Part shown: in pieces, positions 1 through 7,066 of the stretch
Position numbering within the stretch: the first letter of the stretch is position 1
Layout: each line of letters starts with the position of its first letter
Source of the DNA: Kitasatospora phosalacinea
GTDB lineage: Bacteria; Actinomycetota; Actinomycetes; Streptomycetales; Streptomycetaceae
Direction: 5' to 3'
Length of the DNA: 30,943 nucleotides
Assembly: GCF_000717185.1 (NCBI RefSeq)
Contig: NZ_JNYE01000094.1
Span: forward strand, 1-30,943
Notes under the pieces: generated by a model
Database searches by the model: none
What the model saw: the letters and a program-made list of their open reading frames with translations, nothing else
Told to the model about the DNA's origin: nothing
Translations under genes and position numbers: made by a program

Positions 1-24
1 GCTCAGCCCCGCCCCCGCCCCCGC

Positions 25-840
25 TCAGCCCCGCAGCCCGTCGCCCAGCAGCAGCACCGCGAGCGCGAGGGCCGCCGCCGCGATCACGGCCAGGAAGGGG
101 GCGCGGCTGCGGGGCGGGGCGAGCAGGGTGGTGAGGGCGGGCGGGGCGGTGACGGCGAGGACCGGCCAGCCGGGGGCCAGCAGCAGGGCGGCCGCGCTCG
201 CGGCGAGGACGGCCGTCGCGGCCGAGGCCCGGCGGCCCAGCCGCTGCGGCAGTCCGCGGACGCCCGCGGCGCGGTCCGCGGCCAGGTCGGGCAGGACGTT
301 GGCGAAGTGCGCGGCGATCCCGAGCAGCGCGCCCGCGCCCAGCACCTGCGGGGCGGGCCAGGGCCGCCCCGGCAGCGCGAGCGTGACGAACGCGGGCAGC
401 AGCGCGAACGCCACCGCGTACGGCAGCCAGGACCAGGCGCTCGCCTTGAGCCGCAGGTTGTACGCCCAGCCCGCCCCCACCGCGACCAGGTGCACCGTCG
501 CCGCGGCCACCCCGCAGGCCGCCGACAGCAGCACGCAGCAGACCACCGCCCACCGGGTGGCCGCGGCGACCCGCCCCGCCGTCAACTTTCGTGCGGCGAG
601 CGGCTTGTCGGTCCGCCCGGCCGCCGCGTCGCGCCGCCGGTCGACCAGGTCGTTGCTCCAGCCGATCGACAACTGCCCGGCGGCGACCGCCCCGGTGGTG
701 AGCACGGTGCCGAGCGGGCCGCGCCCGGCGGCGACGGCCATCACCGCGGTCAGCCCGGTCACGGCGGCCGCCGGGGCCGGGTGGCAGGCCCGCAGCAGGA
801 CACCGGTCCGGGCCCGCTCCACCGTCGCTGTGCTGCTCAT
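25..840 (-). CDS. UbiA-family membrane prenyltransferase
   Basis: A 271-residue, very hydrophobic protein with several membrane segments. The first Asp-rich motif of the UbiA superfamily is visible (NDLVDRRRD, about residues 63-71, followed by DKPLA). The second motif (DLAADRAAG) lies in the second half. These motifs bind Mg2+-prenyl diphosphate in polyprenyl transferases that prenylate aromatic or isoprenoid acceptors in the membrane. The ATG at 840 is chosen because a TAGCCT -10-like hexamer (852-847 on the minus strand) sits only 6 nt upstream, which suggests a leaderless mRNA. The gene diverges from a membrane kinase and lies 2 kb from a phenolic-lipid (srs-type) operon, so a role in prenylating or decorating an aromatic/quinone product is possible but inferred. 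The acceptor cannot be told from sequence. The family call is secure; the substrate is unknown. Confidence 0.85.
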   Translation of the reverse strand: MSSTATVERARTGVLLRACHPAPAAAVTGLTAVMAVAAGRGPLGTVLTTGAVAAGQLSIGWSNDLVDRRRDAAAGRTDKPLAARKLTAGRVAAATRWAVVCCVLLSAACGVAAATVHLVAVGAGWAYNLRLKASAWSWLPYAVAFALLPAFVTLALPGRPWPAPQVLGAGALLGIAAHFANVLPDLAADRAAGVRGLPQRLGRRASAATAVLAASAAALLLAPGWPVLAVTAPPALTTLLAPPRSRAPFLAVIAAAALALAVLLLGDGLRG

Positions 841-949
841 CCCACCAGGCTAGGCGGTGCGCGGCGGTTCACCGGCGACGACATGGACGAACCGTCAAGA
901 TCCCTCGCAGAAGCGGGAATTCACCCGTCCGGCGCGTCCCGATCCCCCG

Positions 950-955
950 TATACT
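950..955 (+). promoter_or_regulatory. Candidate -10 element for the membrane kinase gene
   Basis: TATACT stands out in a G+C-rich intergenic stretch, about 40 nt upstream of the kinase start at 997. No convincing -35 hexamer is found at 16-19 nt, so only the -10 is called. Confidence 0.35.
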
Positions 956-996
956 CCCCCGGCCCGGCCACGCCCCCACGGAAGGAGGAGCCGACG

Positions 997-2694
997 GTGC
1001 CGCACCTCGGTCTCGCCGTTGACCAGCCGATCGCCTCGTTGCTCACGGCGGAGTCCGCGAGTTGGTCCTCCGAGTACGGCGAACTCGCCGTGGACCTGTC
1101 ACTGGTCGTGCTGCTCGCGCTGGTCGTCCGGCTGCTGTCGCTGCCGCTGCTGCGCCGTGCCCAGCAGACGACCAGGGAGCGGGCGGCGGTCTCGGCGTCC
1201 GGCGCGGCCCGGGTGCCCGGTGGGGCTCCGACGGCCGCCGGGCCGGTGGTGGCCGAGGTCGTGGCGTGCGTGGTGTTCGCGGCCGGGCTCGAAGCCGCGA
1301 TGTTCTTCGTTCCCACCTACGGCTTCGAACTCCTGCGCAGCCAGGTGGTGTTCGCGGACACCGACGGCATGGCGATGGATCTCGACCTGAACTCGGACGA
1401 CGTGATGGTCCGCGCACTGGTCATCGGCGCGGCGCTGCTGGCGCTCTGGCTGCTGTCCGCCCACCTGTCGCGGCGCGCGCTGCTGACCTCCGGGATGCCG
1501 CCCGCGGTGGCCGCGGACGACCGGATCCGCCGGCAGGGCCTGCTCCGGCTGGGCCTGTTCGCCGTGGCCGGGGCGCTCGTGCTGCCGATGGGCGTGCTGC
1601 TGGCCGGGGCGGTGTTCCAGGCGGTCGCGCTGCTCTCCGCCCGCCGCCTGCCCGCACCGGCCGAATCCACCGGAACGACCGCCGGAACGACCGCCGTCCT
1701 GCCCCGACCCGCGACCGCGACCGCACCCGCCACCGCGCCCGTCCCCGCCTTCGTCCCCGCTCCCCCTCCCGCCCCCGCACCCGCCTTCGCCCCCGCCCCC
1801 GTCCGGGTGCCGCACCAGCCACTGAACGGGCACGAGCCGCGCCGGATCGGCGGCTACCTGCTGCTGGGCCGGATCGGCGCGGGCGGGATGGGCACCGTGT
1901 ACCTGGCGCGCCGGGAGGGGGCCGCGACCGAGGTGGCGCTGAAGACGATCAACCTGGAGCTGCTGGACGACCCCGACCTGCTGCGCCGCTTCCAGCGGGA
2001 GTCGGAGGTGCTGGCGATGGTGCCGGGCGCGTACACCGCCCGGGTGCTGGACACCGGCGTGGACGCGGGCCGCCCGTTCCTGGCGATGGAACTGCTGGAC
2101 GGGCGCCCGCTGGACGCGCACCTGCGCGAGCTCGGCCCGGTGCGCTCGCCCGAGGCGCTGCGGGCGCTGGCGCTGGCGCTGGCCGTGGCGCTCTCGGGCG
2201 TGCACCGGCTCGGGCTGGTGCACCGCGACCTCAAGCCCGCCAACGTCATGCTCACCTCGGCGGGGCCCCGGCTGCTCGACTTCGGCATCGCCGCACTGGT
2301 CGACGGCACCCGGCTGACCATGACGGGCGCGGGCCCCGGCACGCTCACCTACATGGCGCCCGAGCAGTTCGGCGAGGAGCGGGTCGGCACCGCGGCGGAC
2401 GTCTGGGCCTGGGCCTGCTGCGTGGTGTGCGCGGCGCACGGCGCCAGCCCGTTCGCGGCGACCAGCACCGGCGGCGTGATCCGCCGGATCGTCGACACCG
2501 GCCCCGAACCGTCCGCCCTGGCCGCCGTGCACGCCCTCGACCCGGCCCTGGCCGCCGTCGTCACCCGCGCCCTCACCCCCGACCCGGCGGCCCGCCCCGC
2601 CGACGGCTCCGCCCTGCTGGCCCTGCTCACCGACGCCCCGCAGGAGGACCTCCGCGCGGAGATCACCCACGGCTGGAACACCCTGCGCCTGTGA
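997..2694 (+). CDS. Ser/Thr protein kinase with N-terminal membrane domain
   Basis: A 565-residue protein. The GTG at 997 is chosen because a strong Shine-Dalgarno (AAGGAGG) lies at 982-988; the frame stays open far upstream, but that part is antisense to the prenyltransferase gene. Residues 1-215 hold about four hydrophobic segments (near 33-51, 82-103, 137-155 and 183-214). A Pro/Ala/Thr-rich linker follows (about 216-275). Residues 285-550 form a Hanks-type kinase with all key motifs: glycine loop GRIGAGGMGTVY (291-302), Lys316, HRDLKPAN (catalytic Asp411), DFG (428-430) and APE (454-456). The kinase should be active. The order is reversed from the common PknB plan, in which the kinase is N-terminal and the sensor lies outside. 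The neighbours are a prenyltransferase and the srs-like operon; a link to membrane-lipid state is only inference. Confidence 0.88.
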   Translation: MPHLGLAVDQPIASLLTAESASWSSEYGELAVDLSLVVLLALVVRLLSLPLLRRAQQTTRERAAVSASGAARVPGGAPTAAGPVVAEVVACVVFAAGLEAAMFFVPTYGFELLRSQVVFADTDGMAMDLDLNSDDVMVRALVIGAALLALWLLSAHLSRRALLTSGMPPAVAADDRIRRQGLLRLGLFAVAGALVLPMGVLLAGAVFQAVALLSARRLPAPAESTGTTAGTTAVLPRPATATAPATAPVPAFVPAPPPAPAPAFAPAPVRVPHQPLNGHEPRRIGGYLLLGRIGAGGMGTVYLARREGAATEVALKTINLELLDDPDLLRRFQRESEVLAMVPGAYTARVLDTGVDAGRPFLAMELLDGRPLDAHLRELGPVRSPEALRALALALAVALSGVHRLGLVHRDLKPANVMLTSAGPRLLDFGIAALVDGTRLTMTGAGPGTLTYMAPEQFGEERVGTAADVWAWACCVVCAAHGASPFAATSTGGVIRRIVDTGPEPSALAAVHALDPALAAVVTRALTPDPAARPADGSALLALLTDAPQEDLRAEITHGWNTLRL

Positions 2695-2804
2695 CCGGCC
2701 ACCCGGCACGACTGGACGAACGGTCGACCTGACCGGATCGGCACCGGCCCTTCGCCCGCCCCCTGACGGCACGTCACCTCCCGGGACGCGCCCGGCCGGG
2801 CGAA

Positions 2805-2834
2805 TTGCCCGGTTCGGGCGGTGTGTTCCCTATC
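2805..2834 (+). promoter_or_regulatory. Promoter of the srs-like operon
   Basis: TTGCCC (2805-2810), an 18-nt spacer and TATCCT (2829-2834) precede the GTG at 2843 by only 8 nt. There is no ribosome-binding site in between. This suggests that transcription starts at or next to the start codon (leaderless mRNA). Confidence 0.55.
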
Positions 2835-2842
2835 CTGGGTCG

Positions 2843-3901
2843 GTGACGCGGATCGCGGCTGTGCACGGGGTGCTCCCGGCCCACCGCTACGGACAGCGGG
2901 AGTTGACCGGAGCGGTGGCGGCGCTGCGCCCCGGCGGCGACGGGCCCGCGCGGGCCCTCGCGGAGCGGTTCGCGGCGGGTGCGGGCGTGGAGTTCCGGCA
3001 CCTGGCGTTCCCGCTGGAGCGGTACCCGCAGCTGGAGGGCTTCGGCCGCGCCAACGACGCCTGGCTGACGGCCGCGGCCGAACTCGCCGGGCGGGCCGCC
3101 ACCGGGGCCCTGCACGAGGCCGAACTCCCGCCCGAGCGCGTCGACTTCGTCGTCTCCACCACCGTCACGGGCATCGGCGTGCCGTCCCTGGAGGCCCGGC
3201 TGGCGGCCCCGCTGGGCCTGCGCGAGGACGTGCGGCGGCTGCCGCTGTTCGGCCTGGGCTGCGCGGGCGGCGCGGCGGGCATCGCGGCCCTGGCCGACCT
3301 GCTGGCGGGGCGTCCGGACGGGGTGGCGCTGCTGCTGGCGACCGAACTGTGCTCGCTGACGTGGCAGCGCTCCGACGGCTCGGCGGCGAACCTGCTGGCC
3401 ACCGCCCTGTTCGGGGACGGCGCGGGCGCGCTGGTCGCGGTCGGCGACGCCGTCGACCGCCCCGGCGCGGAGGTGGTGGCGACCCGCAGCCGGTTGTACC
3501 CGGGCACCGAGCGACTGCTCGGCTGGGAGGTCGGCGACTCCGGGTTCCGGATCCTGCTGGGCGCCGAACTCCCGGAGCTGGTACGGCTGTTCGTGGGCGA
3601 GGAGGTGTCCTCCTTCCTGGCCGCGCACGACCTCAAGCCGGGTGACGTGACGGCCTGGGTCTGCCACCCGGGCGGCCCGCGGGTGCTGGACGTGCTCCAG
3701 GAGGAACTCGGCCTGCCCGCAGCGGCGCTGGCCCCGAGCCGGGCCTCGCTGGCGCGCTGCGGCAACCTCTCCTCGGCGTCGGTGCTGCACATCCTGCGGG
3801 ACGTGCTGGCGGCCGATCCCCCGCCGCCGCCCGGCTCGTACGGGCTGGTGCTGGCCCTCGGCCCCGGCTTCGCGTCCGAACTCGTCCTCCTACGCTGGTA
3901 G
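2843..3901 (+). CDS. srsA: Type III polyketide synthase (alkylresorcinol synthase-like)
   Basis: A 352-residue protein of the usual chalcone-synthase-superfamily length. The thiolase-fold catalytic triad is readable: Cys140 in GLGCAGG, His275 in CHPGG and Asn308 in CGNLSSAS. Enzymes of this type extend a fatty acyl starter with malonyl-CoA and cyclise the chain to alkylresorcinols or pyrones. The call as SrsA-like, rather than RppA- or germicidin-synthase-like, rests mainly on context: a small membrane methyltransferase and an FAD hydroxylase follow directly, exactly the srsA-srsB-srsC order described in Streptomyces griseus, where the products are phenolic lipids linked to penicillin resistance. 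The GTG start fits the putative leaderless promoter 8 nt upstream. The downstream gene begins 6 nt after the stop, so an operon is near certain. Starter chain length cannot be predicted here. Confidence 0.88.
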   Translation: MTRIAAVHGVLPAHRYGQRELTGAVAALRPGGDGPARALAERFAAGAGVEFRHLAFPLERYPQLEGFGRANDAWLTAAAELAGRAATGALHEAELPPERVDFVVSTTVTGIGVPSLEARLAAPLGLREDVRRLPLFGLGCAGGAAGIAALADLLAGRPDGVALLLATELCSLTWQRSDGSAANLLATALFGDGAGALVAVGDAVDRPGAEVVATRSRLYPGTERLLGWEVGDSGFRILLGAELPELVRLFVGEEVSSFLAAHDLKPGDVTAWVCHPGGPRVLDVLQEELGLPAAALAPSRASLARCGNLSSASVLHILRDVLAADPPPPPGSYGLVLALGPGFASELVLLRW

Positions 3902-3907
3902 TTGCCG

Positions 3908-4426
3908 ATGACCGCCTACACCGTCCTGATCGCCCTGGTCGCCGTGGAGCGGCTGGCCGAACTGCTGGTCGCCCGCCGCAACGCCGCCTGGAGCCTGGCC
4001 CGGGGCGGGGTCGAGTACGGGCGGGGGCACTACCCGGCGATGGTGGTGCTGCACACCGGGCTGCTGCTCGGCTGCCTGCTCGAAGTCCACTACGCGGCAA
4101 GGCCGTTCGTCCCGGTGCTGGGCTGGCCGATGCTGGCGCTGGCGCTGGGCGCGCAGGGGCTGCGCTGGTGGTGCATCCGGACGCTGGGGCCGCGCTGGAA
4201 CACCCGGGTGATCGTGGTGCCGGGCCTGCCGCTGGTGGTCGGCGGCCCGTACCGGTGGCTGCGGCACCCCAACTACCTGGCGGTGGTGGTGGAGGGCTTC
4301 GCGCTGCCGCTGGTGCACACGGCCTGGGTGACCGCGCTCTGCTTCACCCTGTTCGACACCTGGCTGCTGGCCACCCGGCTGCGCTGCGAGGAGGCCGCGC
4401 TGCTGCGCTGCCGGGTGCTCGCGTGA
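3908..4426 (+). CDS. srsB: Isoprenylcysteine-carboxyl-methyltransferase-family membrane methyltransferase
   Basis: A 172-residue integral membrane protein. The C-terminal half carries the ICMT/PEMT-type SAM-binding signature: GGPYRWLRHPNYLAV (about 112-126) and a Glu pair at 161-162 after the last hydrophobic segment. In the S. griseus srs pathway the SrsB protein methylates the alkylresorcinol hydroxyl; the same role is inferred here. ATG 3908 is preferred to the TTG at 3902, which abuts the upstream stop. The 3' end overlaps the next gene in a GTGA arrangement (4423-4426), so translation is probably coupled. Family assignment is firm; the substrate is inferred from the neighbours. Confidence 0.85.
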   Translation: MTAYTVLIALVAVERLAELLVARRNAAWSLARGGVEYGRGHYPAMVVLHTGLLLGCLLEVHYAARPFVPVLGWPMLALALGAQGLRWWCIRTLGPRWNTRVIVVPGLPLVVGGPYRWLRHPNYLAVVVEGFALPLVHTAWVTALCFTLFDTWLLATRLRCEEAALLRCRVLA

Positions 4427-5451
4427 TCGACCTGCTGGTGGTGGGCGGCGGCCCGGCGGGGCTGGCCACCGCGATCCACGCCGCGCGGGCGGGGCTGTCC
4501 GCGACCGTACTGGAGCCGCGGACGACGCCGATCGACAAGGCCTGCGGGGAGGGCCTGATGCCGGGCGCGGTGCGGGCCCTGGAGCGGCTGGGCGTCGAGG
4601 TGGCGGGCCGCCCGTTCGCGGGCATCCGCTACCTGTCCGCGGACGGCGCCCGCACCGCCGAGGCCCGGTTCCGCTCCGGCCACGGCCTGGGCGTGCGCCG
4701 CACCGCCCTGCACGCCGCGCTGGCCGCCCGCGCCGAGCAGCTCGGCGTCCACCGCCTGGCCGCCCGCGCCGACGGCCTGCACCTCACCCACCAGGCCGTC
4801 ACCGCAGCCGGGTTGACCGCCCGCCACCTGGTCGCGGCGGACGGCCTGCACTCCCCCGTCCGCCGCGCCCTCGGCCTGCACCGGCCCGCCCCCGGGCGGC
4901 TCCCGGCCCGGTACGGGCAGCGACGGCACTTCGTGCTGGAGCCGTGGAGCGACCTGGTCGAGGTGTACTGGTCGCGGCACGCGGAGGCGTACGTCACGCC
5001 GGTCGCGGACGGGACGGTCGGGGTGGCCGTACTGGGCAGCGAACGCCTCCCGTTCGACCGCCAACTCGCCGCCTTCCCGGCCCTGTTGCGGCACCTGGAC
5101 GGCGCGCAGGCCGGCCCGGTCCGGGGCGCGGGCCCGCTGCGGCAGCGGGCGGGCGCCCGGGTGCGGGGCCGGGTGCTGCTGGTCGGCGACGCGGCGGGCT
5201 ACCTGGACGCGCTGACCGGCGAGGGCGTCGCACTGGCCCTGGCCTCCGCCGAAGCCGCGGTCCGCTGCCTGGCCGCTGGCCGCCCCGCCGCCTACGAACG
5301 GGCCTGGCACCGCGCGACCCGCCCCTACCGGCTGCTGACCTCCGCCCTGCTCACCGCCCGCCACCACCCCTGGCTGGGCCCGCACATCGTCCCGCTCGCC
5401 GCCGCCCTGCCCCCGGTCTTCGGCGCCGCGGTCAACCTGCTGGCCCGCTGA
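4423..5451 (+). CDS. srsC: FAD-dependent monooxygenase/hydroxylase
   Basis: A 342-residue flavoprotein. It begins with the dinucleotide-binding motif GGGPAGLA (residues 8-15), has an internal ADG motif (139-141) and a GDAAGYLDALTGEG motif (255-268) that contacts the FAD ribityl chain. This is the group A aromatic hydroxylase/geranylgeranyl-reductase fold. In the srs pathway SrsC hydroxylates the methylated alkylresorcinol to give the alkylquinone, and the same position in the operon supports that job. GTG 4423 overlaps the stop of the methyltransferase gene (GTGA); the frame remains open upstream, but that part lies inside the methyltransferase gene. The CGEGLMP stretch near residues 41-47 also resembles geranylgeranyl-reductase-type proteins, so reductase activity is an alternative. 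A hairpin follows the stop. Confidence 0.82.
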   Translation: MIDLLVVGGGPAGLATAIHAARAGLSATVLEPRTTPIDKACGEGLMPGAVRALERLGVEVAGRPFAGIRYLSADGARTAEARFRSGHGLGVRRTALHAALAARAEQLGVHRLAARADGLHLTHQAVTAAGLTARHLVAADGLHSPVRRALGLHRPAPGRLPARYGQRRHFVLEPWSDLVEVYWSRHAEAYVTPVADGTVGVAVLGSERLPFDRQLAAFPALLRHLDGAQAGPVRGAGPLRQRAGARVRGRVLLVGDAAGYLDALTGEGVALALASAEAAVRCLAAGRPAAYERAWHRATRPYRLLTSALLTARHHPWLGPHIVPLAAALPPVFGAAVNLLAR

Positions 5452-5456
5452 CCAAA

Positions 5457-5491
5457 GGCCCCCTGACTCCTACAGAGTCCCATCAGGGGCC
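5457..5491 (+). terminator. Hairpin terminator of the srs-like operon
   Basis: GGCCCCCTGA (5457-5466) pairs with TCAGGGGCC (5483-5491) with one bulged C. An alternative inner helix GACTC/GAGTC (5465-5469, 5475-5479) has a CTACA loop. There is no U-tract, as is usual in actinomycetes. It starts 5 nt after the flavoprotein stop. Confidence 0.65.
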
Positions 5492-5593
5492 GTCCACCAC
5501 ACGCAAATTGCTGCGCCACTTCCTGCATTTAGGGCACATGCGCCTCCGGAACGCCCTAACCTGTCTCCCACTGATCACCACAAGGAGCCAGCG

Positions 5594-7066
5594 ATGAGCA
5601 CTCGCCAGCATGCTGCGACTATATCCCCACTGACCAGCGATTGGAATACAGCACGATACTCAGAAAAAGGATGGCCCCAATTTCTTGATGCCATTACAAT
5701 AAACGGACTCCGCGGCTGGAAAGGGGAGACGATCGAGTTTCGATTCCCCGTGACGGCAATAGCTGGCGAAAATGGCGCAGGGAAAAGCACAATACTTAAG
5801 GCTGCAGCCGCTGCATATGGGGCGCAATCTGGCCCCGGGAAACTAAGAGTCTTCTATCCCGATGACTTTTTCCCGAATACCCCATGGGAGCAGGTCGAAG
5901 GAGTCAGCTTCGTCTACCAGTTCCACACCGGCGCCACTGCAAACACCCTCAACCTTCGAAAGAGAACCAAGCGGTGGCGCGGGATGCCCGAACGGGCTGG
6001 GCGGCCAGTCTTTTTCCTTGACATTAGCCGAACCCAGCCGATCGACACACTGATCGGGTACGGCAAAATAGCCAAGCAGTCCACATTCAGTGGAGATGAG
6101 ACAGAGTTCCCCGACGCAGATCGAAAAATGCTCGCGCGCATTATGAATAAATCATATACTGCTGGAAGGATGGCCAAGTACGAGCAGAAGCAAATTGGCA
6201 TTCTATCGACCCTTGAGGGGGAGTACTCAAACTTCCACCAAGGCGCCGGAGAGGATGCAACTACGGACTTGGTAGCTCTGCTCAGGGGAGCACCAAGGAA
6301 CTCTCTAGTGATCATTGACGAAGTGGATTCGTCGCTGCATCCCCGCGCTCAAAGGCGGCTAATGGCTGAACTTTTTGCAATTTCAAGATCGCAGCGAATT
6401 CAGTTCATCCTCTCAACCCACTCGCCCTATGTGCTAGAGCAGCTGCCAACCGAAGCTCGCGTCTACGTCCAGTCAAGAAAAGGCGCTCGGGAGATAATCT
6501 ACGGTGTGACCCCAGACTTCGCAATGTCCCTAATGGACGATCAGGAGCACACGGAACTCACAGTATATTGCGAGGACGTCGAGGCCGCCGTCCTTACGGA
6601 TGCACTAATTTCACATGAAATCCCAGAAATACGCCGCCGTATCTCAATTACTCCCGTAGGGCCAGCGGCCACAGTTCGCACCCTTGGCGAATTGGCTGCA
6701 AAAAATAAACTTCCTGGGATTTCTATCGCAGTCCTGGATGGAGATCAAAGCCCGGGCAGTGGGTGCGCAGTTCTACCCGGTGGAGAAGCTCCAGAAAAAG
6801 TGATCTTTCGCGACGCAACCGATGAATATTGGGATCTCGTTGCGCAACGAATGGGCGTTCGAGTCGGAGACCTCCTTGACGCAGTCGAAGATGCGGTAAG
6901 GATAGAGAACCATCACGCCTGGACCAGAAGAGTTGCAGAAAGCCTAGGCCCTCGCGTTCGCGCTTCTCGCGTATGGGAGGACTTCGCTTCGGTATGGGCA
7001 CAAACCGTAGTTTCTTCAGAGGAGAGGAAAGATTTCGTCGAAAAATTTTCCACTCTTCTAAGCTAA
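5594..7066 (+). CDS. OLD-like AAA/ABC-type ATPase with Toprim-like C-terminal domain
   Basis: A 490-residue protein. The ATPase half has Walker A GENGAGKST (58-66), a signature-like HQGAGE (215-220), Walker B SLVIIDEVD (237-245) and an H-switch STHS (274-277). This order is seen in RecF/OLD/AAA15-type ATPases. In the C-terminal half, YCEDVEA (Glu327) and AVLDGDQ (Asp382, Asp384) match the E...DxD pattern of the Toprim nuclease fold, so this may be an OLD-family nuclease related in plan to GajA or retron/PARIS-type effectors; that part is inference. ATG 5594 has AAGGAG 6 nt upstream. Base composition is strikingly lower: 6181-6240 is 30/60 G+C against 47/60 at 4141-4200. A-ending codons rare in the neighbours (ATA, CTA, AAA) are common. 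No helicase, HNH or other partner gene adjoins. Its stop overlaps the convergent P450 stop by 4 nt. A solitary, acquired defence-type gene is likely. Confidence 0.8.
   Translation: MSTRQHAATISPLTSDWNTARYSEKGWPQFLDAITINGLRGWKGETIEFRFPVTAIAGENGAGKSTILKAAAAAYGAQSGPGKLRVFYPDDFFPNTPWEQVEGVSFVYQFHTGATANTLNLRKRTKRWRGMPERAGRPVFFLDISRTQPIDTLIGYGKIAKQSTFSGDETEFPDADRKMLARIMNKSYTAGRMAKYEQKQIGILSTLEGEYSNFHQGAGEDATTDLVALLRGAPRNSLVIIDEVDSSLHPRAQRRLMAELFAISRSQRIQFILSTHSPYVLEQLPTEARVYVQSRKGAREIIYGVTPDFAMSLMDDQEHTELTVYCEDVEAAVLTDALISHEIPEIRRRISITPVGPAATVRTLGELAAKNKLPGISIAVLDGDQSPGSGCAVLPGGEAPEKVIFRDATDEYWDLVAQRMGVRVGDLLDAVEDAVRIENHHAWTRRVAESLGPRVRASRVWEDFASVWAQTVVSSEERKDFVEKFSTLLS

Noticed and set aside
307..996. 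N-terminal extension of the membrane kinase
   Set aside because: It lies antisense to the prenyltransferase gene, has biased low-complexity translation, and a strong ribosome site supports the GTG at 997.
5452..7066. Complete mobile element carrying the ATPase gene
   Set aside because: No transposase, integrase, terminal inverted repeats or target duplication could be found at the edges, so only acquisition of the gene is claimed.
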